From Methanomassiliicoccales archaeon (GTDB lineage: Archaea; Thermoplasmatota; Thermoplasmata; SG8-5), in contig DAOVXH010000022.1 in assembly GCA_030636255.1 (NCBI GenBank), positions 1-14,148 on the forward strand: DNA of 14,148 bases. The letters run 5' to 3'. Each line of letters opens with the position of its first letter. Positions within the stretch are counted from its first letter, which is position 1. This document shows, piece after piece, positions 7,024-12,355 of this stretch. The position numbers and the translations under genes were made by a program. The notes beneath the pieces were generated by a model, which saw nothing but the letters and a program-made list of their open reading frames with translations, was not told the DNA's origin and did not search any database.

Positions 7024-7060
7024 GGGGCTAGGGGCTAGGGAAAACGAAGAAAGCTGGGGG
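7024..7060 (+). repeat. G-rich telomere-like repeat, copy 1
   Basis: Two tandem units of GGGGCTA are followed by GGG, with a further GGGGG at 7056-7060. The three close runs lie at 7024-7027, 7031-7034 and 7038-7040. It is related in sequence to the G-rich stretches at 7682-7702 (minus strand) and 13636-13660. Confidence 0.6.
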
Positions 7061-7117
7061 ATTGGCTCCGGCAAGATGGCCGTCGGCATCGCCAACCCAC
7101 TGCCTGGGGCGCCTGGC
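7053..7117. other. GC-rich island with inverted repeats (candidate structured RNA or repeat)
   Basis: These 65 bases are about 72% G+C, unlike the AT-rich DNA on both sides. TTGGC (7062-7066) pairs with GCCAA (7091-7095), with GG/CC continuing past one mismatch. Inside are two alternative stems: CGGC/GCCG (7069-7072, 7079-7082) and GATG/CATC (7075-7078, 7087-7090). The hexamer GCCTGG occurs twice in a row (7102-7107, 7111-7116). There is no ribosome binding site or sensible reading frame of its own. In AT-rich archaeal genomes such islands often mark structured RNAs, but I cannot assign a class. Confidence 0.45.
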
Positions 7118-7129
7118 TATTGTATTATT

Positions 7130-7585
7130 TTATTCCTTTAATGGAATGTGTTTGAATTTATGATTTAAATCATTTAAAATGCTAAATATTTCGACACCAG
7201 CCTTTGAAGATAAGATGTATTGCTTTGAAAAGAACTTAGTTTTTCCAATATACAATATAGTCCAATTTACTGTTTCAGTTATTCCAACAATTTCTTTTGT
7301 GTATGAACGCTTGACTTTGCCTTTAGTAAAATGGATATCCAGATAATAATCCGTTACTATTATCTGCTTTGGACAATAAAATGTAGTCATACCCATCAAT
7401 AGAAACAAAAGTCCAAGTGCAACGCCAGTAATAATCAAATCAAAAATGGGCATAACATTCACAACTATCAAAACAAGCGCAATAATTATTGGGCATATAG
7501 CCATTAACAGAATAAGCATTTTCAATGAACTTGGGTATTTCATTTCTGAATTTGATATCAATTGTTTCATATTTATCTCTTCCAT
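7130..7585 (-). CDS. Small membrane protein with two N-terminal helices and a soluble C-terminal domain
   Basis: The 151-residue protein has two adjacent hydrophobic segments, at about 22-43 and 46-68. A soluble part of about 80 residues follows, with strand-like stretches (QIIVTDYYLDIHF, KVKRSYTKEIVGI) and a C-terminal helix (GVEIFSILNDLNHKF). Paired helices before a strand-rich domain ending in a helix are typical of bacterial-PH-like membrane proteins, which is my tentative reading. The start could be this ATG or the in-frame ATG five codons later. A four-codon frame with a strong AAGGAG site ends one base before the first ATG, which favours the longer form through coupled reinitiation. 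A possible TATA-like box lies near 7645-7657. Function unknown. Confidence 0.6.
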   Translation of the reverse strand: MEEINMKQLISNSEMKYPSSLKMLILLMAICPIIIALVLIVVNVMPIFDLIITGVALGLLFLLMGMTTFYCPKQIIVTDYYLDIHFTKGKVKRSYTKEIVGITETVNWTILYIGKTKFFSKQYILSSKAGVEIFSILNDLNHKFKHIPLKE

Positions 7586-7586
7586 C

Positions 7587-7601
7587 TTATATCTGGCACA
7601 T
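7587..7601 (-). other. Four-codon upstream reading frame with a strong ribosome binding site
   Basis: On the minus strand AAGGAG (plus-strand 7606-7611) is followed four bases later by ATG TGC CAG ATA TAA. The stop codon ends one base before the ATG of the downstream membrane protein, in another frame. It may guide ribosomes to that gene by termination and reinitiation. It could also be coincidence. Confidence 0.3.
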
Positions 7602-7681
7602 CTCTCTCCTTAAGAACTGTGCTCATTGACTGAATGAACGAAACTCCATAAAACTCTTTCGTTGTGGTCACATTTCAAAAC

Positions 7682-7702
7682 TAGACCCTGAACCCTAGAC
7701 CC
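7682..7702 (-). repeat. G-rich telomere-like repeat, copy 2, directly after the THEP1 stop codon
   Basis: On the minus strand the THEP1 stop TAA runs straight into GGG TCTA GGG TTCA GGG TCTAG and then TTTTG. The three GGG runs have four-base spacers. The GGGTTCAGGG core is shared with the copy at 13642-13652. It would be transcribed in the G-rich sense from THEP1 and might act in 3'-end formation. Confidence 0.6.
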
Positions 7703-8332
7703 TTAAACCACTTCGCCGTTCATGAGCTTGATTATCTTGTATGGTAGTAAATTGCGGTTCACTGGTGTAACTTCCAGTATCCTGAGGTCGTCCCTGCGCC
7801 TGATATCCTGAAGCAGCGGATTTCTGGACTTCTTGTGCAGTGTTAGAATAAGCGGCTTATCGCAGTCAAGGGCCTCATTAACAGCCTTCACGAAGCCAGG
7901 ACTCTCAACTTCCATCTTTCCTACTTCGTCGATTATGATCACATCGGCCTCTTTTATTGCCTGATTTATGGCCTTGACACCAACAGCATCAAGGGCCCGC
8001 ATGTCCACGCCATAGTCCTCTACATGGATGTTTGACTCGATATTTTCATGGGCGAATTTTCTCTTTTTCTTGGTGAGCCAGTCTATTACATAGAATCCTA
8101 CTTTTTTGTTCTTGAAAATGATTGCCTCGGTCACCATGCCGCCGACCTTGAGCTCATCAGCCTCCAGCATTTCAATGACTTTCATTAAAAGTTTACTCTT
8201 GCCTGTATTGGGAAGGCCGGTGATACCTATCTTGGGCACTTCCGAAGCCTTAGCTTCTTCTTCCTCTTCAATGTCTAAATCTTCAGGCATCCCATGTAGC
8301 TCCTGTATAGCCACGGATAATACATTCATCAT
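7703..8332 (-). CDS. THEP1-type nucleoside triphosphatase with an acidic N-terminal extension
   Basis: THEP1 proteins are P-loop NTPases that hydrolyse ATP, GTP and other nucleotides; their cellular role is unsettled. The Walker A loop is GLPNTGKS (39-46) and Walker B is VIIIDEVGKME (131-141), the latter being the hallmark of this family. The C-terminal region with an arginine-rich RRRDDLRILEVTP segment also fits. Two things are unusual. The loop has Asn-Thr where the family usually has a GxxGxGKT form, which makes it look like the GLPNVGKS loop of Obg/YchF GTPases. The first 33 residues are an extra segment containing IEEEEEAKAS. The start (this ATG or the next codon, also ATG) is backed by a TATA-like box centred about 24 bases upstream and no ribosome binding site. 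It is divergent from the PurF-like gene. Confidence 0.85.
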   Translation of the reverse strand: MMNVLSVAIQELHGMPEDLDIEEEEEAKASEVPKIGITGLPNTGKSKLLMKVIEMLEADELKVGGMVTEAIIFKNKKVGFYVIDWLTKKKRKFAHENIESNIHVEDYGVDMRALDAVGVKAINQAIKEADVIIIDEVGKMEVESPGFVKAVNEALDCDKPLILTLHKKSRNPLLQDIRRRDDLRILEVTPVNRNLLPYKIIKLMNGEVV

Positions 8333-8350
8333 TTAAATAAAGTTCGGAAG

Positions 8351-8362
8351 AATTAAATAAAT
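8351..8362 (-). promoter_or_regulatory. TATA-like box for the THEP1 gene (leaderless)
   Basis: On the minus strand this is atttatttaatt, centred about 24-25 bases before the ATG at 8332. No ribosome binding site lies between, which is the usual leaderless arrangement. Confidence 0.5.
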
Positions 8363-8366
8363 TTTT

Positions 8367-8385
8367 GTCACCCAGAAGTGACTGG
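8367..8385. promoter_or_regulatory. Inverted repeat between the divergent THEP1 and purF-like promoters
   Basis: GTCAC (8367-8371) and GTGAC (8378-8382) are inverted around CCAGAA. The overlapping pair CCAG/CTGG (8372-8375, 8382-8385) gives a second possible symmetry. It lies between the two TATA-like boxes, where one regulator could touch both promoters. The arms are short, so chance is possible. Confidence 0.3.
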
Positions 8386-8397
8386 ACAATGAGGCAG

Positions 8398-8406
8398 CTT
8401 TATATG
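8398..8406 (+). promoter_or_regulatory. TATA-like box for the purF-like gene
   Basis: The stretch ctttatatg places transcription start near 8427, about ten bases before the ATG at 8437. The purine-rich gaggagagg just before the ATG may serve as a very short leader. Confidence 0.5.
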
Positions 8407-8436
8407 TGGATATAGCTATCAAGCACTGAGGAGAGG

Positions 8437-9840
8437 ATGTCAGAAATTATCAGACATAATTGTGGTCTTTGCGTAGCCCATACACTTCATGATGCTTATT
8501 CATTAATTAAATCGCTCCAGCACAGGGGAAGGGAGGCAACAGGTATTGCTGCCGTTGGAAATAACCGGATAGATGTAATAAAATGGAAAGGGCCAGTAAA
8601 CCGTTTTGATATTACTGATTTACACAAGATTTTTCCTGCCTCCAACTACCACTCATACATGGCCCATGTGAGATATGCCACCAGGGGAAGAAAAGACCAG
8701 ATACTGGAAGATGCCCATCCACATACCATTGGCGGCACAAGAGAGGATAGAGGCGACCATATACTAATCAGAAATTGTGAGCTGGCAGGAGTACACAATG
8801 GCCAGGTGAACCAGGAGTATCTTGGAGATATTGACAATGATATATTGAACACTGGCTGTGATACTGAAGCTCTTTTGCACATATTCAAGGAACAGGGCGA
8901 AGATGCTTTACTGAACAAGATTCCAGGGGCATTCACCCTTGCAATTGCAGCCAAGGGAATGGATAATATTGTGGTGCTCAGGGATAAGACTGGCATTAAA
9001 CCCGGGGTACTGGGGTGGAAGGATGGAAAGTATGGTGTTGCCTCTGAGGATATTGCATTCAGAAAGAATGGAGGTACATTTGTTGAAGATTTGGAGCCTG
9101 GTTCAGCATATTACCTGTGCGCAGATGGCACTTATTCAAAGAGAGATGTTGTCACCCCCAAGAAAAAATACTGTTTCTTTGAATGGAATTACCTGGCACA
9201 TTTGGACACTGTGCTCAATGGCACAAGTGTGCGCCGGGTGAGAGGCTCTCTGGGTGAGGAACTGGCTAAGGATTTTGATTCTGAGAATATAGATCTGGTA
9301 ACATTCCTTCCAAGAAGCCCTGAGGTGGCTGCAAGAAGCTTTGCAAATGCCCTTAATCTGAAATTCGAGCCAGTATTCTACAAAATGAGAGGAGAACGTG
9401 CCTTCCAGGGTTCAACTTCCGGAGAACGAGAAAAATCAATAAGTAAAAATCTACACCTACTTCCTGGTAAGAAACACCTGGAAGGAAAGATTGTTGTTAC
9501 AATTGATGACAGCATGGTAAGGGGCAATAATTCTAGGCATGAAAGGGACTTGCTATACAACAAGGCAAAGGTCAAGGAGGCCTATCATATCAATTACAGC
9601 CCACCAATAGGAATAACCGGCCAGGACGGCGTACCAAGGGGCTGCCTCTTTGGTGTTGACATGCCGCCGGATGATAATTTTATTGCCCGTGGAAGGTCCC
9701 AGGACGAAATAAGCAAGGAAATGAAAATGCCAGTTATCTACATTTCAATGGAAGCCATGCTCTCAGCATATAATAAATTAGGAGTGCAAAGTTCAGAACT
9801 CTGCACTTATTGCATAGGTGGAAATCATCCATTTGAATGA
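8437..9840 (+). CDS. Amidophosphoribosyltransferase (PurF) or a close paralogue with altered PRPP motifs
   Basis: PurF makes phosphoribosylamine from glutamine and PRPP, the first step of purine synthesis. The glutaminase half looks intact: Cys9 after an eight-residue propeptide, LQHRGREATGIA (27-38), HVRYATRG (77-84), HNGQVN (120-125) and CDTEALLHIF (141-150). Four cysteines match the Fe-S ligands of the Bacillus-type enzyme: Cys246 (KYCFFEW), Cys403 (RGCLFGVDMP), Cys456 and Cys459 (ELCTYC). Length (467) is normal. The phosphoribosyl half deviates. The usual VDDSIVRGTT reads TIDDSMVRGNN (355-365), the PDSG-like loop reads LPRSPEVAA (291-299), and the RTFI segment reads RAFQG (321-325). It could be a functional but diverged PurF, or a paralogue with another acceptor, so I give no firm symbol. 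It is not with other purine genes. Confidence 0.82.
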   Translation: MSEIIRHNCGLCVAHTLHDAYSLIKSLQHRGREATGIAAVGNNRIDVIKWKGPVNRFDITDLHKIFPASNYHSYMAHVRYATRGRKDQILEDAHPHTIGGTREDRGDHILIRNCELAGVHNGQVNQEYLGDIDNDILNTGCDTEALLHIFKEQGEDALLNKIPGAFTLAIAAKGMDNIVVLRDKTGIKPGVLGWKDGKYGVASEDIAFRKNGGTFVEDLEPGSAYYLCADGTYSKRDVVTPKKKYCFFEWNYLAHLDTVLNGTSVRRVRGSLGEELAKDFDSENIDLVTFLPRSPEVAARSFANALNLKFEPVFYKMRGERAFQGSTSGEREKSISKNLHLLPGKKHLEGKIVVTIDDSMVRGNNSRHERDLLYNKAKVKEAYHINYSPPIGITGQDGVPRGCLFGVDMPPDDNFIARGRSQDEISKEMKMPVIYISMEAMLSAYNKLGVQSSELCTYCIGGNHPFE

Positions 9841-9871
9841 TGCACCCATTTGGAAATTTTATTGATTAAGT

Positions 9872-10357
9872 TCAGCAGGAATCGCAACTGCATCCGCAGC
9901 CGCCATCATCGTCGCATTCCTTGAGTTCCCCTTCCTTGACCTCAACTACCTTGAGCTTGAAGTTCAGGGTCTTTCCTGCCAGTGGATGGTTCAAATCAAT
10001 TGTGACATGCTCATCTGTTATGTCCATGACAGTTACAGGAACCTGCATTCCAGTTGGAAGGGTTGCCATAAGGGTCATTCCTGTCTCCAGCTCTTCTACT
10101 GGCATATTTTCCTTTGGAATCTCCCTCTTCATGTCATCCTGATAGTCACCATAGGCATCAGCTGGTTTAAGGACTATATCCTTCTCTTCATCCAGGTCCA
10201 TTGCAACAATGGCCTTTTCGAAGCCCTCTATAACCTGATTTGCTCCTACCTGAAATTCCAGGGGGCTGCCCTGCTCTTCTGTGCTGTCGAACAGTGTTCC
10301 GTCCTCAAGAGTACCAGTGTACTCAACTTTTACGTGAAATCCTTCTTTTATTGGCAT
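9872..10357 (-). CDS. SlyD-like FKBP peptidyl-prolyl isomerase with a cysteine-rich tail
   Basis: This is a folding helper that isomerises prolyl bonds and, in this subfamily, has a chaperone insert. Starting at the ATG at 10357 the protein has 161 residues. The FKBP part shows VEYTGTLEDGTLFDST (11-26), the VIEGFEKAI segment (42-50), Tyr69, and the final strand LNFKLKVVEV. The insert-in-flap chaperone domain occupies about 71-128. The tail ECDDDGGCGCSCDSC holds five cysteines (148, 154, 156, 158, 161), recalling the nickel-binding tails of bacterial SlyD. I chose this start because AAAGGTGAT lies just upstream and the FKBP fold begins here. A frame extension to 10429 has no ribosome binding site and adds an unlikely N-terminus. 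It converges with the purF-like gene and is divergent from a small gene. Confidence 0.93.
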   Translation of the reverse strand: MPIKEGFHVKVEYTGTLEDGTLFDSTEEQGSPLEFQVGANQVIEGFEKAIVAMDLDEEKDIVLKPADAYGDYQDDMKREIPKENMPVEELETGMTLMATLPTGMQVPVTVMDITDEHVTIDLNHPLAGKTLNFKLKVVEVKEGELKECDDDGGCGCSCDSC

Positions 10358-10411
10358 ATAATCACCTTTAATTTTCAGCGACCAGTGAACATGAATACTT
10401 AATGATTTTCC

Positions 10412-10429
10412 TTGAAAAAACGTTTTCAA
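10412..10429. promoter_or_regulatory. Inverted repeat upstream of the SlyD-like gene
   Basis: TTGAAAA (10412-10418) and TTTTCAA (10423-10429) are perfect inverted arms around a four-base spacer (AACG). They lie 55-72 bases upstream of the SlyD-like ATG and about 64 bases before the divergent small gene. This position suits an operator acting on one or both. A role is inferred only from symmetry and position. Confidence 0.4.
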
Positions 10430-10492
10430 TAATGATAATCAGAGCGAGCCCCTAATAAACCCCAAGGGCAATTATTTGTTTGAGGTATAGGT

Positions 10493-10654
10493 ATGAAAGG
10501 TTTGGATGCAATGAAAAAATTGGCAAGCAAAGGAGTGATAATTGAATGGAATGATAAAACAAGAAGGCCAACATCATCCAGACAGGCAAACCTTATTGAA
10601 TTTTATTTGAGCTCAAATGGATTGCTGAGAAGAGGCGAGGCTAAGTTTATTTGA
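10493..10654 (+). CDS. Small basic protein of 53 residues, unknown function
   Basis: An ATG at 10493 opens a 53-codon frame ending in TGA at 10652-10654. GAGGT (10482-10486) sits six bases before the start, a good match to the archaeal ribosome binding site. The peptide is basic and mostly helical by appearance: an N-terminal helix (MKGLDAMKKLASKG), a short strand VIIEW, a polar turn (NDKTRRPTSSRQ), a second helix (ANLIEFYLSS) and a basic end. This could be a nucleic-acid-binding miniprotein, but nothing in it names a family. It reads in the same direction as the GNAT gene 43 bases downstream, which seems to have its own TATA-like box. Coding seems likely from the ribosome binding site and composition but is not certain. 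Confidence 0.5.
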   Translation: MKGLDAMKKLASKGVIIEWNDKTRRPTSSRQANLIEFYLSSNGLLRRGEAKFI

Positions 10655-10663
10655 ATATTAGCA

Positions 10664-10672
10664 AATTTTATA
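10664..10672 (+). promoter_or_regulatory. TATA-like box for the GNAT gene
   Basis: The stretch aattttata is centred about 30 bases before the ATG at 10698, which suits a leaderless or nearly leaderless transcript. A GGTGAT at 10681-10686 could bind the ribosome only if transcription starts earlier. Confidence 0.45.
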
Positions 10673-10697
10673 CCTATTTAGGTGATGACTGGATACC

Positions 10698-11201
10698 ATG
10701 TCAATCACTGTAAGGGCCCTGGAAGAACCAGACATTGATGAAACCATTCAGGTCATGAAAGAGGCCTGGACCTATGCCCACGAGACCTGGGAGAAAGGCC
10801 ATTACCCAATTGAAGCACATGAGTTTGACATGAGCCTGAACACCCATGAAAGATATACAGCCAGCATGGAATATGAACTTGGGTTCTTCTTCATTGCTGA
10901 GATTGATGGAAAGATTGCAGGGTCAATTCGAGGCGAGATTATAGGAGCCAGCGGCTTTGCCATGATACGAAATATTGCAGTCCATCCGGATTATATGGAA
11001 AATGGAGCTGGAAGGGCACTCATGGAGCATGCACTGGAATATTTGAAAGCCCAGGGATGCCACAAGGTCTCGCTGCACACACAGGCGGTTCTGATTCCTG
11101 CTGTAAATTTGTATCTCAAAATTGGCTTTGTTCCTGAAGCATATCTGGCCAAGCAGTGGTGGGGCTGTGATTTTATTTACATGAGCATCTGGTTGAAGTA
11201 A
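10698..11201 (+). CDS. GNAT-family N-acetyltransferase
   Basis: GNAT enzymes move an acetyl group from acetyl-CoA to an amine: a protein N-terminus, a lysine or a small molecule. The 167-residue length fits a single domain. Motif A is clear: a strand with IRNIAVHP (90-97) followed by the acetyl-CoA phosphate loop ENGAGRAL (101-108) and helix MEHALEYLKAQG. Motif B shows AVNLYLKIGFV (135-145), the usual N..LY...GF pattern. The N-terminus (ITVRALEEPDIDE) is the standard first strand and helix. The region 24-56 between motifs is rich in Trp, His and Tyr and probably shapes the acceptor site. It has the general look of RimI-like enzymes, but the substrate cannot be read from sequence. A TATA-like box precedes it closely, so it is probably transcribed alone or with the small upstream gene. 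Confidence 0.88.
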   Translation: MSITVRALEEPDIDETIQVMKEAWTYAHETWEKGHYPIEAHEFDMSLNTHERYTASMEYELGFFFIAEIDGKIAGSIRGEIIGASGFAMIRNIAVHPDYMENGAGRALMEHALEYLKAQGCHKVSLHTQAVLIPAVNLYLKIGFVPEAYLAKQWWGCDFIYMSIWLK

Positions 11202-11328
11202 CTCACCAAAGGCGATATACTTCAATTCTGAAAACGTCGTACACTAATACTTATTCGAGCTAGAGGCTCAAATCCACTATGCAATTAAATGTACCGTGCA
11301 CGACAGGCCATCCCCCATGTGATTAGTC

Positions 11329-11365
11329 AATCTCGGGATTCCCCAAGGTATTCCCACACGAGATT
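11329..11365. repeat. Inverted repeat before the SPFH promoter
   Basis: AATCTCG (11329-11335) and CGAGATT (11359-11365) are perfect inverted 7-base arms with a 23-base spacer. The spacer itself holds two similar segments (ggattcccc and gtattccca). The right arm runs into the TATA-like box, so a bound protein could block transcription. Confidence 0.35.
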
Positions 11366-11372
11366 TATTATA
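11361..11372 (+). promoter_or_regulatory. TATA-like box for the SPFH gene
   Basis: The stretch agatttattata would start transcription near 11391, giving a leader of about 18 bases. That leader includes the AAAGGTGAG ribosome binding site (11398-11406) ahead of the ATG at 11410. Confidence 0.5.
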
Positions 11373-11409
11373 CACAAAGGTAATCATATAATTACACAAA
11401 GGTGAGTAA

Positions 11410-12294
11410 ATGAGTATAAAAACAATGATAGAAGACAATAAAAACTTCGCAATAGGAGCAGTATTCGTTGTGCTTATTGCAGCGCTTATTATCTTGAGTG
11501 CATGCGTTATCAGCGTTCCTGCTGGCCACAAGGGAGTGGCAGTTGCAGGATTCGATGTAGGGATGCAGTTTGACGAGGGCTGGCAGTTTAAAAATCCTTT
11601 GACTCAGGTTGAGTATGTAAGATATAATACTCAAATCACAGAGGAGAGTATTTCAGCCAGGTCCGCAGACGGATACAATGTGGAGATAGATTTCGCCATC
11701 AGGTACCATCTATCAGAGAACCGTGTTGGAGATATCAGAGTGGAGAATCCGGACTACGAGCAGACTGTTATTATTTCCATTCTCAGGAGTCAGGTAAGAA
11801 CCACTGTTAGTGACTGGAACATGACCGGAGAACAGATGAATCTCGAACGTTCCGCATACGAGGCAGAGGTGGAGGCCAGGGTAATACAAGCATTGACCGA
11901 ATACTATGTGATAGTTGAGGAAGTCATGATAAGGAATTTAGATTTCCCGGCAACAGTCACAGTAGCATGGGAGAGCCGTGTTGCTGCAGAGATTGACGTT
12001 CAAACAGCCACATTCGAGCTATTGGCTGCAGAGCAGAGAGCACTTCAGTTACTGAAAATAGCACAGGCTGAATCAAATTCCACAGTTGTACTGGCAGAGG
12101 GCCAGGCAGAGGCATTACGCATTCTTGCTGCGGAATCTGATAATCTGGACAATTCTACAATAGATTACATTCTCTCGCTGAAGTATATCGAAGCACTGAG
12201 AGATCCAGAGTCTAATGTGGAATATGTTATCCTAACTGATGGAGACAATCCATTCATTCTGGACATGGGAACTCTAGGTGAAGAAACACCATAA
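11410..12294 (+). CDS. SPFH/band 7 (prohibitin-like) membrane protein
   Basis: SPFH proteins form large ring- or cage-like oligomers on membranes and organise membrane domains, often with a partner protease. The 294-residue protein has one N-terminal membrane helix at about 13-34 (FAIGAVFVVLIAALIILSAC). The prohibitin-type domain follows directly: VPAGHKGVAV (36-45), the NPLTQVEYV strand (62-70), and the region around 80-100 with the typical alternating strands. A helical, Ala/Glu-rich stretch with coiled-coil character spans about 190-245 (EAEVEARV and AAEQRALQLLKIAQAE segments). The start is supported by AAAGGTGAG three bases before the ATG. No NfeD-like or FtsH-like partner is next to it, unlike stomatin operons, so it looks closer to prohibitin. 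A strong terminator follows and it stands as a single-gene unit. Confidence 0.9.
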   Translation: MSIKTMIEDNKNFAIGAVFVVLIAALIILSACVISVPAGHKGVAVAGFDVGMQFDEGWQFKNPLTQVEYVRYNTQITEESISARSADGYNVEIDFAIRYHLSENRVGDIRVENPDYEQTVIISILRSQVRTTVSDWNMTGEQMNLERSAYEAEVEARVIQALTEYYVIVEEVMIRNLDFPATVTVAWESRVAAEIDVQTATFELLAAEQRALQLLKIAQAESNSTVVLAEGQAEALRILAAESDNLDNSTIDYILSLKYIEALRDPESNVEYVILTDGDNPFILDMGTLGEETP

Positions 12295-12306
12295 GCTGAA
12301 ACATAA

Positions 12307-12350
12307 TGGCCGCCTGAAAAACCAGGCGGTCAACTATTATTTTATTTGTT
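12307..12350 (+). terminator. Hairpin terminator after the SPFH gene
   Basis: TGGCCGCCTG (12307-12316) pairs with CAGGCGGTCA (12323-12332) over ten positions, with one G-T wobble and a six-base loop. A T-rich tail (tattattttatttgtttt) follows. It lies 13 bases after the stop codon, and the converging peptidase gene may also use it. Confidence 0.8.
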
Positions 12351-12355
12351 TTATA

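Noticed and set aside
7637..7663. AACGAAA/TTTCGTT inverted arms upstream of the two-helix membrane protein
   Set aside because: The arms are AT-rich, seven bases long with a 13-base spacer, and span a likely TATA-like box. Chance similarity is a sufficient explanation.
9986..10402. A long plus-strand open frame opposite the SlyD-like gene
   Set aside because: It lies fully antisense to a clear FKBP gene, and its translation has no domain character. It is a byproduct of the real gene's codon use.
10358..10429. N-terminal extension of the SlyD-like protein to an earlier ATG
   Set aside because: The FKBP fold begins right after the ATG at 10357, which has AAAGGTGAT just upstream. The longer start has no ribosome binding site and would add a sequence foreign to the family.
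10681..10697. C-box-like TGATGA near ggtgatgactgg as a C/D-box RNA
   Set aside because: There is no box D (CUGA) at a suitable distance and the sequence lies in the GNAT promoter/leader. GGTGAT is better explained as a ribosome-binding-like sequence.
11255..11285. A tRNA-like T-arm (gaggctcaaatccac) before the SPFH gene
   Set aside because: The stem has a mismatch, the loop starts CTC instead of TTC, and I find no matching acceptor, D or anticodon arms upstream. The region is also too AT-rich for an archaeal tRNA.
11410..12294. Stomatin/NfeD-type operon around the SPFH gene
   Set aside because: No NfeD-like membrane protease or partner gene is next to it. The neighbours are a GNAT enzyme and a converging peptidase.
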